IMG/VR virus record: IMGVR_UViG_3300042475_000814
Location: 1 to 58,312 of that record
Reading direction: 5' to 3' (one strand)
Source of the DNA: a virus
Length of the DNA stretch: 58,312 nt
The notes under the pieces are model-generated. The model worked only from the letters and a program-made list of their open reading frames with translations. It was not told where the DNA came from and did no database searches. Each line of letters opens with the position of its first letter. The stretch's first letter is position 1. Position numbers and translations under genes: made by a program. Below, one piece after another: positions 32,238 through 44,900 of this stretch.

Positions 32238-35200
32238 GATATAACCACGAATCGTATCTTCCGATAGGGGCTTTTCAACCAATCTTTGGGCGCATGACTT
32301 TGCACGGTGGCGGCGGTGGTGGAATACTAGACGTAGTATCTGATGTTATAGGAACGGGCGGTGGCGATACAGGCATACTTAATATTGTTGATGAAGTAGC
32401 TCAAGCTGGTTCAGACGTATTTGCAGGAGCAGACGATCTTGTTTTTCAACCTATTACAGCACCAATTAGCCAAGTAACTTCAGCATTAGATGAGGCAGTA
32501 GTTCAACCTATAACTGCACCTATTAGTGATGTTGGTGTAGCAATTGATGACGCTGTAGCGGATGTAATTCCCGGTGGATGGGGAACTTTAGCACAGATAG
32601 CAGCAGCAGTTGCTACAGCAGGACAAAGTACATTAGCTCAGGCAGCGGCAGCAGCGGCAGCAGCTGGAGGATCAAAGTTTGCAAAAGATAAGGACTTAAA
32701 ATCTGCTTTAGAAGCAGCAGCAATATCTGGTGCAACTACTGGTGTAACACAGGGAGTTGGAAAAGAATTTGGATTGGGTGATTTAGGCAAAGCTGGACTT
32801 TCTGCTGGATTAAGTGGTGGTGTTGATTATGCTAAAACTGGAGATATAAATAGTGCATTAAGAGCTGGCGCACAAGCTGGTGCAATGTCTTATGGAGGAG
32901 CCAAGTTAGGCGAAGTTGTTAATCCATACTTTAATGAATTAAAGGGAGACTTTGGAAAATATTTACAGGAAAAAGGTCTTAATCTTTCTGAATCCGCTAT
33001 TCCATCAACAGTAAATCTTGATCCAGACTTAGGTATGCCCGGAGAAATATCTGGCCCACCAAACTTTTATCCAGATGCAGCACCGGCATTGCCGGGTGAA
33101 TTGCAAATGACGGATAGCGGAGAAGTTATAAATAGAAATCCAGATATTCAAAATGCAGAGTTTACGCCTAAAAAAATAGAACTAACTCCAGATTTAAGGC
33201 TTAGAGAAGATATACTTAATCAGGCTAATCTTGATGCTGCATATACACCCGATAGTCAATACATTAATCAAGATGCACAGGGATACGACAAAGTAAAATT
33301 CCGAGATGATCCCTATAGATATCTTGCCTCAAGAGGAATTGAAGGTAAAGATTATGTAATTAATAAAGCTACAGGAGCAGTAGACTATTTAAGTAATACA
33401 AACCCGTTAGACTATCCCGGTGATTTATATGATTCAGCTAAAGATTACTATAACCAATCAAGTCCCGGAAAGTTAGCTTTAACTGCCGCTGGATTATATG
33501 GCCTATCTAATTTAGGTGGCGGAGCTGAACAGCCTAAATCTCAAGCACAGATAGATGCGGAAGAAGAGGCAAATAGAGTTTACACTTACGGCACTTCAAC
33601 ATCTTCAGGATCTAACTATATACCTAAAAATAGAATAAACGCTGGTAATGTTTATAGTCCATCGGCGGGATATCGTTCTTTAAATCGTTATGCAGATGGT
33701 GGAGAAGTACAACATTACGGCATAGGCGGAAGAATATCAGATGCATTTACTCGTGTCGCACAACCGTTTGAGAAGGCAGTATTGCGTCCAATAGGCGAAG
33801 CTGTTCCTTTTGTTAAAGATTTAGCTCCTTACGCTGGTATAGCAGCGGGAGCAATGTTTGGTAATCCCGCTATGGCGGCAGGTATAGGTGGAATTGCATC
33901 AGGTTTTGGTAAGCCCGGTGGATTTGATATGAAACGTGCTTTGATGGGCGGTATTGCTGCTTATGGTATGTCTAATCTTGTAGGTGGATTAGAAGCCGCA
34001 GGAACTGATCCTTCAGTATTGCAAACTATGGATGCTCCTAATATATCTGGTAGTGCAGACTATCTCAAAGAAATAGGCTTAGACAATTCAACCTCTGGGT
34101 TAGGAATAACAACAAGTACTGGACCTGCCGTAAGTGCTAATCCAACATTTAGAAGACCTGAAGCAGTCCAAAAAGGTATAGGCAACTTATTACAAAATAG
34201 TAATACCCCCGAATATAAAAATGCCATGTCTACATTTACTAAAAATGCTGGTATATATAATGCTGGTGTTCCACTAATTATGGGAACAACAGGCATGATG
34301 GGCGTAGATGAAGGTAATGAACTCAAAAAAGAATATGACCGTTCTTTAATGGCACAACAAGCAGAAGAAGCTAATTTTAATGCTAGAGTTTTAGCAGGTA
34401 AAAAACGTGCGCAACAAGCCGTAAGTGAAAACCCTTATAGATTTGCTATGGGTGGAGCTATAGATGACGAGTACGGTGGCGATGATATGAATAACGTAAA
34501 TGGAAATATGCAAAACGGTTTCATGGGATATGCCGATGGCGGACCAGTAACAAATCAAGAAGATATAGATTATATGATTCAGATAGAAAATAATAGGCGT
34601 GAAGTAGATCCTATGTCTGATGAAAGATATGCGGGCTTATTAAAACAAAACCAAGATTACTTATCTACAATATACGGTAATATTTATAACCAACCAACTC
34701 CTCAACCTGTTGCGCCTCCGCCTGTGGTAACACCGTCTGTTGAACCAACACCATTAACTGGAGCTATAGCACCACCCCCACCCCCTCCTCCTCCTACTGT
34801 TGCACCGCTTGATATTGAAACAGTAAGAGCTAATGCAAATAGAGCATTAGATATGTCAGAGGAAGTACAAAACAATATAAGGGATTCTTCAAGAGCTGTT
34901 GAAAGAGCGCAAGAGTTAATAGGCACCGCATCTGCAACACCTCCTCCTCCAGTATATCAATCACCAAATGCTACACCTGCGGGGCAGTATATGGTTAGAA
35001 ATCCGTATGGTCCAGAGCCATTAAATGCATCCAATATTTATCAATATCAAAAGAAACGCCGTGGATATGCCGAAGGTGGAGTTCCTAGATTCTTATCTGG
35101 CGGTGGAGATGGTATGTCAGACTCTATTAAGGCAAGTATAGAAGGAACACAAGAGGCTAGATTAGCTGATGGAGAATTTGTAATACCAGCAGATGTAGTT

Positions 35201-35335
35201 TCACATTTAGGCAATGGTTCATCAAAGGCTGGCGCAAAACAACTTTATGCGATGATGGATCGAGTTCGTAAAGCAAGAACGGGTAACCGTAAGCAGGGGC
35301 GTGAAATTAAACCAACCAAACTCATGCCCATATAA
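32234..35335 (+). CDS. Large virion (ejection) protein with AxGG motifs, 1033 aa
   Basis: The start at 32234 forms ATGA with the previous stop. The N-terminal third has Ala-rich helices (AAAAAAAAGGSKF) and repeated APIS units; then come hydrophobic Gly/Ala segments, a proline run (PPPPPPPP near residue 855), and several motifs of the type YADGGEV, YADGGPV, YAEGGVP. It ends with EARLADGEFVIPADVVSHLGNGSS, a segment conserved in internal virion proteins of aquatic phages. Expected to be packed in the head and injected. Confidence 0.7.
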   Translation: MRYNHESYLPIGAFQPIFGRMTLHGGGGGGILDVVSDVIGTGGGDTGILNIVDEVAQAGSDVFAGADDLVFQPITAPISQVTSALDEAVVQPITAPISDVGVAIDDAVADVIPGGWGTLAQIAAAVATAGQSTLAQAAAAAAAAGGSKFAKDKDLKSALEAAAISGATTGVTQGVGKEFGLGDLGKAGLSAGLSGGVDYAKTGDINSALRAGAQAGAMSYGGAKLGEVVNPYFNELKGDFGKYLQEKGLNLSESAIPSTVNLDPDLGMPGEISGPPNFYPDAAPALPGELQMTDSGEVINRNPDIQNAEFTPKKIELTPDLRLREDILNQANLDAAYTPDSQYINQDAQGYDKVKFRDDPYRYLASRGIEGKDYVINKATGAVDYLSNTNPLDYPGDLYDSAKDYYNQSSPGKLALTAAGLYGLSNLGGGAEQPKSQAQIDAEEEANRVYTYGTSTSSGSNYIPKNRINAGNVYSPSAGYRSLNRYADGGEVQHYGIGGRISDAFTRVAQPFEKAVLRPIGEAVPFVKDLAPYAGIAAGAMFGNPAMAAGIGGIASGFGKPGGFDMKRALMGGIAAYGMSNLVGGLEAAGTDPSVLQTMDAPNISGSADYLKEIGLDNSTSGLGITTSTGPAVSANPTFRRPEAVQKGIGNLLQNSNTPEYKNAMSTFTKNAGIYNAGVPLIMGTTGMMGVDEGNELKKEYDRSLMAQQAEEANFNARVLAGKKRAQQAVSENPYRFAMGGAIDDEYGGDDMNNVNGNMQNGFMGYADGGPVTNQEDIDYMIQIENNRREVDPMSDERYAGLLKQNQDYLSTIYGNIYNQPTPQPVAPPPVVTPSVEPTPLTGAIAPPPPPPPPTVAPLDIETVRANANRALDMSEEVQNNIRDSSRAVERAQELIGTASATPPPPVYQSPNATPAGQYMVRNPYGPEPLNASNIYQYQKKRRGYAEGGVPRFLSGGGDGMSDSIKASIEGTQEARLADGEFVIPADVVSHLGNGSSKAGAKQLYAMMDRVRKARTGNRKQGREIKPTKLMPI

Positions 35336-35345
35336 AGGATAAATT

Positions 35346-36773
35346 ATGGCAACAAATACTACCGTAAGTACCGCACAAACCACTACACCGGCTATATTAG
35401 AACCGTACTTTACGGGTGTTGGCCAAACGGGAGATGGTGTTGCTGGTGGATTACTACCCGCAGCGCAAAAATTATTTTCCCAATCATATCAACAAAGATA
35501 TGGAGATGTTCTAGATCAATCTGGATTAGCGGGCGCAGGGAGAATAGCTGGATTATCCCCTAACGAAGTAGCTGCTGGACAACAAATATCTGATTTGAGA
35601 CAGCCTACGCAGTTTCGTCAAGGACAATCTGCTTATCAAACAGGATTAGGTTCTTTAGATGCGGCTAAAGCAGGGTATCAAGGTGGTTCAAATGTAAGTG
35701 CGCCAAACTTAACACAGTTTCAAATGGCTGGACCGCAAACTGTTAATGCCCCACAAGGACTGTCATCATTTGATATAGCCGGAGCTGGTAACGTAAACGC
35801 TCAAAATTTAAATCAGTATCAAATGGCTGGTCCACAACAGTATCTTGGACAAAATGTATCTCAGTATATGTCTCCGTACCAGCAGAATGTTGTTGATGTA
35901 CAAAAAGCTGAGGCTATGCGGGATGCACAAAAACAACTTGTTGGTGCTAATTTAGGATCTTCTAGACAAGGTACTTACGGTGGTGCAAGAAACGCATTAA
36001 TGCAATCTGAGGCACAAAGAAATCTTCAGACGCAGATGGGGAACATACAGGCTACAGGCTCACAAAATGCTTTCCAAAATGCACAGAATCAATTTAATGC
36101 TCAGAATCAATTACAACAATCTGCTAATGCGCAAAACTTGCAAGCTCAATTAGGTGTTCAGCAATTAGGCTCAGGACAGAATTTACAAGCTCAGTTAGCC
36201 AATCAACAAGCTCAACAACAGGCTCAGTTAGCTAATCAACAGGCTAGACTTGGGGTTCAGCAGTTTGGCGCTGGTCAGAATATGCAAGCTATGTTGGCTA
36301 ATCAAGCTGCTCAACAGGCTACAGGGCAGACTAATCTGCAAGCACAGTTGGGTATACAGCAACTTGGTGCTGGGCAGTCTCTAGAAGCGCAACGGGCTAA
36401 TCAAGCTGCTCAGTTGCAAAGAGCTGCTGGTTTAGGGCAGTTAGGTCAGACATATGGTGCAATGGGTCAAGGTCTAGGACAGCAAGGCGCATTACAACAA
36501 CAGGCCGATATTGCAAGAGCTGCGGCTTTAGGTGCTTATGGTGGATCAGAACGAGGCGTTGCTCAACAACAGTTAGATGCACAGTATCAAGACGTAATGC
36601 GTGGAGCAGGGTTTGCAGAACAGCAGTTAGGATCTATGTCCAATATCTTACGAGGCGTTCCACTTGGAGATACTTATGGTACACAGACAACAACAGCAGC
36701 TCCACCTAGTTTTGCAAGCCAACTAGCCGGTATTGGGCTTGGCGGTTTATCTTTAGCAAATATGATTAAATAA
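35346..36773 (+). CDS. Gln-rich internal virion protein, 475 aa
   Basis: Residues about 200-380 form Q/A/N-rich repeats around NLQAQLGVQQLGAGQ, likely a long helical or amyloid-like stalk. The N-terminus (LLPAAQKLFSQSYQQRYGD) and the C-terminus (FASQLAGIGLGGLSLANMI, hydrophobic) frame it. This fits an ejection protein that extends the short tail. No catalytic motif. Confidence 0.65.
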   Translation: MATNTTVSTAQTTTPAILEPYFTGVGQTGDGVAGGLLPAAQKLFSQSYQQRYGDVLDQSGLAGAGRIAGLSPNEVAAGQQISDLRQPTQFRQGQSAYQTGLGSLDAAKAGYQGGSNVSAPNLTQFQMAGPQTVNAPQGLSSFDIAGAGNVNAQNLNQYQMAGPQQYLGQNVSQYMSPYQQNVVDVQKAEAMRDAQKQLVGANLGSSRQGTYGGARNALMQSEAQRNLQTQMGNIQATGSQNAFQNAQNQFNAQNQLQQSANAQNLQAQLGVQQLGSGQNLQAQLANQQAQQQAQLANQQARLGVQQFGAGQNMQAMLANQAAQQATGQTNLQAQLGIQQLGAGQSLEAQRANQAAQLQRAAGLGQLGQTYGAMGQGLGQQGALQQQADIARAAALGAYGGSERGVAQQQLDAQYQDVMRGAGFAEQQLGSMSNILRGVPLGDTYGTQTTTAAPPSFASQLAGIGLGGLSLANMIK

Positions 36774-36785
36774 GTGAGATAAATA

Positions 36786-38954
36786 ATGAGTATATTAAGC
36801 GCAATTAAACAGCAAAGCGGGTCTATTGAAGACTTGGCTAGACTACCTCAGGCCATGATTATGCAGATGGCGCAAAGGAAGCAAATACTGCCGGAAATAG
36901 TTCCTGCGATATTAGCTAAAAAAGCTGAGATGATTGACTTAAATCTCAAGTCAAAAGCAATGCAGACACAGCCACAAACACAATCTGTTATGGAACAGAT
37001 TATGGCGCAAAACGCACAAGCAGATAATCCACAAGCAATGGGTAGGATGCCTCCTGCAATGCAAGTTCCTATGCAACCGCCCATACAGCAACCTCAACAA
37101 CCACCACAAGGAGCTGCTGATGTAGGTATAGCGTCTAATCCAGTACCGCCTATGCAAATGGCCGGCGGTGGAATTATTGCGTTTGCTGAAGGTGATTTAA
37201 TTGAAGATGAAGATAATGAACAAGACGAGTATGACGATTATGTAAGCGCCATGCAGGTTCAGGATTACAGTGTGCCATTAACTCCAGCAGGAGAAGCGGA
37301 TACGTCAAGCATGCCTACGCAATCCACTAAAACATCTCAAATGCCGGCTGGTGGTATTAAGCAACTTATCTCCTCAAAAGCAGAAAAATATAAATTACCA
37401 GCAGATTTAGTACAAAGAATTGCATATTCAGAAAGCGGTGGAAGACCTGACGCTGCAAACCCATTAAGTTCTGCTAAAGGTTTATTCCAGTTTACTAATG
37501 CCACATGGAAGGGTATGGGCGGTAAAGAAGGAGAGCAGTTAGATCCTGAGAAGAACGCTGAGTTAGGTACTTTATTTACTCGCCAAAATGCTGAAGGATT
37601 AAAGAAAGCCTTTGGTAGAGATCCAACATACGGTGAAGTTTATGCTGCCAATCACTTTGGGCTACAGGGCGCTAAAGAGTTATTAAGTCTTGATCCTAAA
37701 ACACCTATGGAAAAAGCAGTATCTAGTACAGTATTAAAACAAAACCCATACTTACGAGGCCGTACAGTAGGTGATGTTATGTCTCAGTTAAGTAAGAAGA
37801 CCGGACAAGGCATAGTAGAATTAGCTGAAGGTGGAGCAATTCGTTTCCAAAAGGGCGGAGCTTCTACAATGGAAGATATAGATTTGGATACGTCAGAAAC
37901 AAAATCAACAAACTTTTCAAATTTTATTAATAATCTTGTTAGGCAGGGTAAGACAATTGAAGATGTTTATGGAAAAACTCCGCCTAAAAATACGGTTAAA
38001 CCATTAGAAATAAAAGAAACTGCGGATGAGCAGATAGCTAGAGAAGCTAATCTTGATGCTGGTTTTACGCCTAAACCACCTCCTGCAAAACCGTCTGGGT
38101 CTAAAAAGCCAATTGTTCCGCCAATCTTCCAAAGTACAGATGCGCAAATGACGGCTGACCAAGGAATAAACTTGCCTCCTATTCCAACAAAAGAAGAAAC
38201 AAAACCTTCTGATGGAGCAAGTAAAAAAGATACGTCAGACTTTGCAAAGTACTTTGAAAGACTTATGCGTCAAGAAGAGGATATAGTCAAGCAGGAAAAG
38301 AATGATCAGAACATGGCATTGTTAGCTGCGGCACTTAAAATGTATGGTGGTACGTCTAAGTACGCTAATGAGAATATTGGTGCGGGCGGGTTGGCCGGAC
38401 TACAAATGATGAGCGATACTCAGAAAACAAGAGCTGCACAACGAGCTGCACTTGATAAGTCTTTTGGTACAGGTTTAAGGTATCAAGCTTTAGGTGAGAA
38501 TACAAAAGCTCAACTAGCACAAAGTGCGGCCTATAATCTTGCTAGAATTGATGCGGAATTAAGAAACCAAAACCTAACAAAAGAATATAGGGATGAGTTG
38601 TTAGTTCAAAGAAAAATAGAAAATGATCGACTTGATCTAAGCAGGACTGATACACTAGAAGAAAGAAGATTAAAAAATTTAAACGATGATGCTTTAAAGA
38701 GGGAGCAGGCTTTAGATAGGTATACAAAAATGTTATTAAATCCTATTGATGCAAAATACAAAAACAATCCTCTTTATTCTATGGGTAACAAAGAATTTTT
38801 AGCGCAATATGAAGCTGAAAAAGCCGCAGTGCTTTCTAGCCCAGAGTATATAAAACGATATAATAAAACGTATCCGGACGACCCATATACGCAACCAACA
38901 GTCTCCAGTACAAATATTTTAAAGTTTGATTCCAAAGGCAACCCGGTAAAATAA
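36786..38954 (+). CDS. Internal virion protein with lytic transglycosylase domain
   Basis: Residues about 190-320 form an SLT domain: LPADLVQRIAYSESGGRPDA carries the catalytic Glu near residue 216, followed by AKGLFQFTNATWKGMGG and the YGEVYAANHFG segment. Ahead are a Q/P-rich region and the motif MAGGGIIAFAEGD; behind are ELAEGGAIRFQKGG and a long coiled-coil helical half. It would cut peptidoglycan during DNA entry, as T7 gp16 does. Confidence 0.8.
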   Translation: MSILSAIKQQSGSIEDLARLPQAMIMQMAQRKQILPEIVPAILAKKAEMIDLNLKSKAMQTQPQTQSVMEQIMAQNAQADNPQAMGRMPPAMQVPMQPPIQQPQQPPQGAADVGIASNPVPPMQMAGGGIIAFAEGDLIEDEDNEQDEYDDYVSAMQVQDYSVPLTPAGEADTSSMPTQSTKTSQMPAGGIKQLISSKAEKYKLPADLVQRIAYSESGGRPDAANPLSSAKGLFQFTNATWKGMGGKEGEQLDPEKNAELGTLFTRQNAEGLKKAFGRDPTYGEVYAANHFGLQGAKELLSLDPKTPMEKAVSSTVLKQNPYLRGRTVGDVMSQLSKKTGQGIVELAEGGAIRFQKGGASTMEDIDLDTSETKSTNFSNFINNLVRQGKTIEDVYGKTPPKNTVKPLEIKETADEQIAREANLDAGFTPKPPPAKPSGSKKPIVPPIFQSTDAQMTADQGINLPPIPTKEETKPSDGASKKDTSDFAKYFERLMRQEEDIVKQEKNDQNMALLAAALKMYGGTSKYANENIGAGGLAGLQMMSDTQKTRAAQRAALDKSFGTGLRYQALGENTKAQLAQSAAYNLARIDAELRNQNLTKEYRDELLVQRKIENDRLDLSRTDTLEERRLKNLNDDALKREQALDRYTKMLLNPIDAKYKNNPLYSMGNKEFLAQYEAEKAAVLSSPEYIKRYNKTYPDDPYTQPTVSSTNILKFDSKGNPVK

Positions 38955-38956
38955 AT

Positions 38957-41900
38957 ATGCCAATAGCAGAACTATTTGATGGAACAAGGCTAGAGTTTCC
39001 TGAAGATACAGATCCGTCTGTTATTGAGAAAACAGTTAAAAGATTAACTTTAGAACGCCAGCCAAAAAGAAAAGAAAGCTTACTTACTGATGTACAACGT
39101 GGTGCTGAGTCATTTGGATCTAGCGTTAGAGCTGGTATTAGCGGTATATTTGATCCTAATAAGGCGGCAGAAGAAGGCATTACACGGCAAGAAGATATCC
39201 AGCAAAGGCTAGGCGGAGATCAGTCTCGATTAAGTAAAGTTGAGGAGGCGTATAACAAAAAGGGATTACTATCTGCTGCCGGTACAGCACTAGGTGAAAT
39301 TCCGGGCGCAATAGCGGAACAGGTTCCAACACTTGCTACGGCGTTTGGTGGTGCTAGAGTAGGCGCTATGGCTGGTTCGCCTTTAGGTCCGTATGGTGCA
39401 ATTGGTGGCGGTATCGTTGGTACATTCCTACCATTCTTCTTTAGCGAATACGGTGGAAACATACAGCAACAAGCCCAGCTACAAAAAGAAAAGGGTGAGA
39501 AAGTAGACGTAAATGCAGGAAGGGCGGCAGGATTTGCTGTTCCTATGGCCGGTCTAGAAGTAGCAGAAAACTTTATTCCTTTTGGTAAAACTATAGTTGG
39601 CGGTATTTTTGGTAAAGAAGTCTCAGACTTACTAAAGAAGGGCGCTACAAAAGAAGCCGAGCAATTAGCAAAAGAAAAGCTGGCTAAAGAAACATTCCTT
39701 CCTAGTTTACAAAGTAGAGACTTTGGAACAATTGTAAAAGGCACAACAAGAACTGCATTAACAGAAATGCCAGTTGAGATAACTCAGCAAATGTTGGGCA
39801 GAGTACAGTCTGAACAAGACTTGTTTAGCCCAGAAGCTTTGCGTAATTATGGAGAAACGGCGTTTGATGTGGCTCTACTTGGACCTTTAGGTATCTATGG
39901 TAGGTCTGTTAATAAGTCTAAAGCACGAAGCGATATTCTTGAAGCACAAAGAGTTGCCGCCGAGAAGGGCGAATCTCAAGAAGTCCTATTATTAACTTAC
40001 GATCCTAATGTTGAAGGAACAGTTATTAATATTCCTATTCGGGTTAATCCAAATGGGTCTACTGCGTTTCCAAAACAAGAGAATCAATTTAGAGAAAATC
40101 CTGTAGATGAGTTTACAAATGCCGGATTAAAACAAGCATATCCATATCCAAGAACAAAAGAAGTAGAAGGATCTAGATATGCAAATCTTCCACCATCTAC
40201 CCCAACTAGACAGCAAGCAATTGTTCCACCAGTTTTTTACGGGACAGAGGCCGGTCAAGTTGGTCAGTCTGTAGATGATGTTAATCAAGCTCAGATATTT
40301 GAGCAGATTGCTCTTCAGAGACAAGAACAGTTATTGAGGACTGTCACTCCTGATACTTTAAAGGTATTGGGTATTGGTCCGTCCGCTCAAATATATAAGA
40401 ATCCTGCGGTTGTTGGTGCAGATTTAGGCGATCCTAATAAAGCTGCTGTAGTGCGTACAGAGTTATTAAATTTAAGAAATAAAAATAAAAACCCACAAAC
40501 ACAACAGAAAATAGACAAATTCTTAGAGCTTCCGTTCTTTCAAGTATTGCCACCAATTGAAATTACTAAAACACCAGCCGTACAGCCACAAAAGACGCTT
40601 GAATTACAGTCGCCACCCGTAATACAGCCCACGCCTGAAATAAAACCAACACCTATAATACAACCTGAAAAAGTTAAGGAAGAAGCCCCAAGTGGTAACG
40701 TTACCACTTTGCCAATTACCCCAATAGAATCAATAAGTTCCAGCGATAAAAAGCCTAATTTAGAGCCTATTTTAGACGAAATACAGGGCAAAAATGACCC
40801 TACTAAGGTGGATAAATTTGATACTCCATCAATAATTGAAGGGTTACAAACATTTGAAGTACCGGTTGCAGACCTATCGTTATCTAAGGATGTTCCACAA
40901 TTTAAATCGGGCGCATCTAAAGAAGGAGTTGTTGAAGCTCTAGGTGGTAAGTTTGATAGAACGGGCGTAGCACCTATTCAAGTATGGGAAAGATTGGGTG
41001 GCAACCTAGAAATTATCTCAGGAAGACACCGATTTGATTTAGCCAAGCGTAGTGGTGAGCAGACTATACCAGCACAGATTCATAGAGAGGCTGACGGGTT
41101 TAATGTTGAACAGGCAGCGTCATTAGATGCATTACTTAATATCCGTGAAGGACAAGGAAAGGTAAAAGATTATGTACAATTCTTCCAAAGACCGGGCTAC
41201 ACCAGAGAAGAAGCAGAGTCTAGCGGAGTTCTGGCAAGAGCGACAGGCAAAAGGGCGTTCTCCATCGCAACTAACGGAGTCAGTGACCTCGTTGCCTCGC
41301 ATCGTGCCGATCTCATCAGCGATGAAGCGGCCACTCAAATAGCGGAAACCGCACCACAAGATGCTGCATTGCAAAATCTAGGTATAAAGGCGGTGATGGA
41401 TGGTAAGTCTATTACTAACTCCATTAACCTAATGCAAGCAGTTAAGTCTATGACTGGTGATCGTGAATCCACAGGGGACTTGTTTGGGTTTGATGATTCT
41501 GCTATGCGTGAAGCGGAGCAAATGGCAGAGTATGCATCTAAGGTACAGCGTGATTTAGGGCAAAGATTAAGTGCAATAACTGGCGCAGCAAAGAGGCCGG
41601 AGATAGCACGGGCTGAAGGCATTGACGTTAAGGATGAGGCGGCAGTACAAAAACGCATAGAGGAGCTAAGACAAGCAAAGGCTAAATGGGATAGATGGTC
41701 TAGTTACTCTGAGTTAATTGCTGAGATTAGAGAAAACCTAAAGCTTGGTGTTAATAAACCTATTGAGCAAATTGCCCCTAAAGAAGAAGTTAAAACACAG
41801 GCTGAAATTAATCAAGAACGTCAAGCTGCTAAAAGAAAAAAAGCTCCTAAAAAAGATTTTGATTTAAAAGTTACAACTCCAGAAAGTTTAGAACAGGCCG

Positions 41901-44900
41901 AGAAAGAGAAGAAAGCCCAGCAAGATAAAGAAGATAAAGCCAAGAAAGAAGTAGAAGATAAAGAAAAGAAAGATGCTGAGAAGAAAGAAGTTACCGCCCG
42001 TAGTGAAGGCGCAGCTAAAGACTTTGAACTTGGACAGGATGCTGAAGATAATCTTTCCGGTCAAAAGGGTTTGGATTTTGCCAAAGGTTTTATGGGTGAA
42101 ATAGTTGAACCGTCTGATAAAAAGTATTCAGATGGTAGGATTGCTTATAAAAATGGTGACTATGGATTGCTAGAAACAATTCACCCAAAAGGTAAAGTTA
42201 TCTATAAGCCAATGTATAAAGGCACTCTACCAATGTTGCAGATAGAGGTAGATAACGATAACGGTTGGATAAAGAAATTTATTCCTCCTGATATGGCTAA
42301 AGACTTATTGGCTGCAACAAAGTTCTTAAAACAACAAGCAAAAGATAAACACGAAAAAACTCCATTTATAAAGTACAAAAATGGAATAGCTGTATCTTCT
42401 GATGTTTCAAAAGATTTGGCGGGAGTTATTGCCGGCTGGAAAGATATGCTTGGCTTAACGGGTAATATTTACGTCACTACATTTAATGATGTTAAGAAAA
42501 ACTATAACAATTTTACCGGTTCAGATATTGCCGCTAGAAGAGTTATGGCAAATGTAAGCAAAAACGACAAGGGTGTTGCTTATGAAGTTGGGAATGGAAA
42601 TTTTGTTGTAGCGTTTAGAGAGCTTCCATCAAAGAACGCAACATTCGAAATCATAGCGCACGAGCTTGGTCACGTTCACGAAAAACAAGTGTACGCAAAC
42701 GCCCCGCAAGCTGTAAAAAATGCGTTACAAGCAGAACATAATAAGTTTCTAATGGGTTTAAAAGGTAAGACAGGTAGAAATTTAATTGATGCTTTACGAG
42801 CTAGGAAGATGGGTAAGACCACTGCTGGCGGAGAGAATATTCAATTTGAAAATGTTGAAAGATACTGGAAGTCTTTTGCTGAATGGTATGCAGATCAAAC
42901 AGCTAAGTGGGCAACTACACAAGAAAAGCCTTTAACTGTTGTAGAAAGATTTTTTAGCCGGCTTGGTGCTGCACTGCGTCAATTTTATCAAAAACTGCGC
43001 AATCAAAAGTACTTACCTACTGAGACATTTAAAACTTACATGGATAGCGTTACTAAAGAAGTTGGTAACTCTAACTTTAATCCGGAAACGATAGAGCCGA
43101 TAAGCACAAAATCACAGCAGAGTTTATTTGCAAAAGAAGAAATAAAAGAAAAAACAAAAGGTGTTGCTGGATATACTCCAGAACGAATAGACTCTATATT
43201 TAATTATTATTCCGTTTCTGGTCGGCCTACAACAGCTAAAGCATATATTGCATATATAAATCCTATGGATTTTGTTAATGCAACAACTACAAAGGATATG
43301 CGAAAGATATTAGACAAGGAAGTTACAAAATTAGATCCCCAAAAACTTGCTGAAGAATATCAAGAAATATATTTAGATATTGATTTAATTAATGGCAAGG
43401 CAGTTATAAAACAACATGAAGGCCGGCACAGAATGTTAGCTCTTGCAAATGCTGGAATTGAGCAAGTTCCTGTTGTTATTAATACAAGAGATTGGAATCC
43501 AAAAGCAGAAGTTATAGATTCTTTAGACATTAAAGGTCAAAAATTTAGTTCAATCAGCGCATATGATAAAGATGGAAAACCTTATCCTGAAAGTGGAGAA
43601 ACTTTAAATGTTAAAAATTTAATTCCCATAAGTGGAGAATATAAACAATATGCAAAGGAGGCTTTTTCTGAAAATGATTCAACTTTGCAATTTGCATTAG
43701 ATTCTATGGATGGTGTAGATCTACAATACGCTGATAAATTAAGAACTAGATTTGGACCAACTAAAAAATCTACGATTAAAGAAAAGTTTGCAGAGTTAAA
43801 ACCTAATTTCTTTGACCGGTTAATTACTGGCTTATTTGACGAGTTTTATGCTATTAAAAAGTATAGCCAAGATGCTTACATGAAGGCGGTATTGTCTAAG
43901 TCTGTCGATGGCGGGCTTGATGGACTTCTAATGCAAGGACAGGTATACATAAAAGACGGTGCGCTAGATATAAGACAGGGAACAAAAGGTTTACTTGAAA
44001 TAATGAAGCCGTTAGGCACAGACGTAGAACGATATCAAGTATGGAAAGCCCTAAACCGTGACGCAGAAGTAGCTAAGAAATATAACGCTTGGAAGGCGTT
44101 AGCCCCTAAAGATCGTGGTAAAGAGCCGGCAAGTCCATCATTTCCAGCGGCCGAAGTTGCAAGGCGTAATGAGTTACTTAAAGGTGATATTGATGGTAAG
44201 CCACGAGGTGGATTATATAGAACAGCCTTAAATGAAGAGAACGCATTAAACCGTTCTGTCCTAGACGTAGCAAAACAACAAGGCGTTATAGACCAAGAAG
44301 CCTACAATCGGTTTGCTAATGACATATATTACATTCCATTTTATAAAGAAATGGAAGATGGAAATATTGTGTCCGTACAGGATTCGTCAAAACTAACTGG
44401 TCAGTACTTCTCAAAAGCTTTGAAAGGTGGAGAGAAGGAACGGATGGGTGATTTGATGGAGAACGTGTTGCGTAACTGGTCGCATATTCTTTCTGCCTCG
44501 ATGAAAAATGCGGCTGCTAATTCTACCTTATTGGCTGCGGAAAATTTACAAGCTGCTGTACAAGTCAAGAGTACTTACGAAGGTAAGAATGTTATTACTA
44601 CTATGATGAATGGTAAGAAGGCATACTTTGCCGTAAACGATCCTGACTTAGTAGAGTCTATTTCATTAATTAGTTTTCTTGGTCCAAAGTCTCCGTTCTT
44701 AGATATAGCAAAAGGATTTACCAACGCCCTCCGGTTTGGTGTTACATTATCACCCGGCTATAAAATTAGAAACTTGTTCCGTGATACGATTGCATCCGCA
44801 GGTATAAGCCCTGTAGGTCTTAACGTCTTAGATAACGTACAACGTGGACTTAAGCTCAGTGATCGTGGCAATCCAACCTTTATTTCCGCTTTAGCTGGTG

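Noticed and set aside
39220-39744. Minus-strand 174-residue frame opposite the giant gene
   Set aside because: Antisense shadow with S/P/A-rich composition and no ribosome site.
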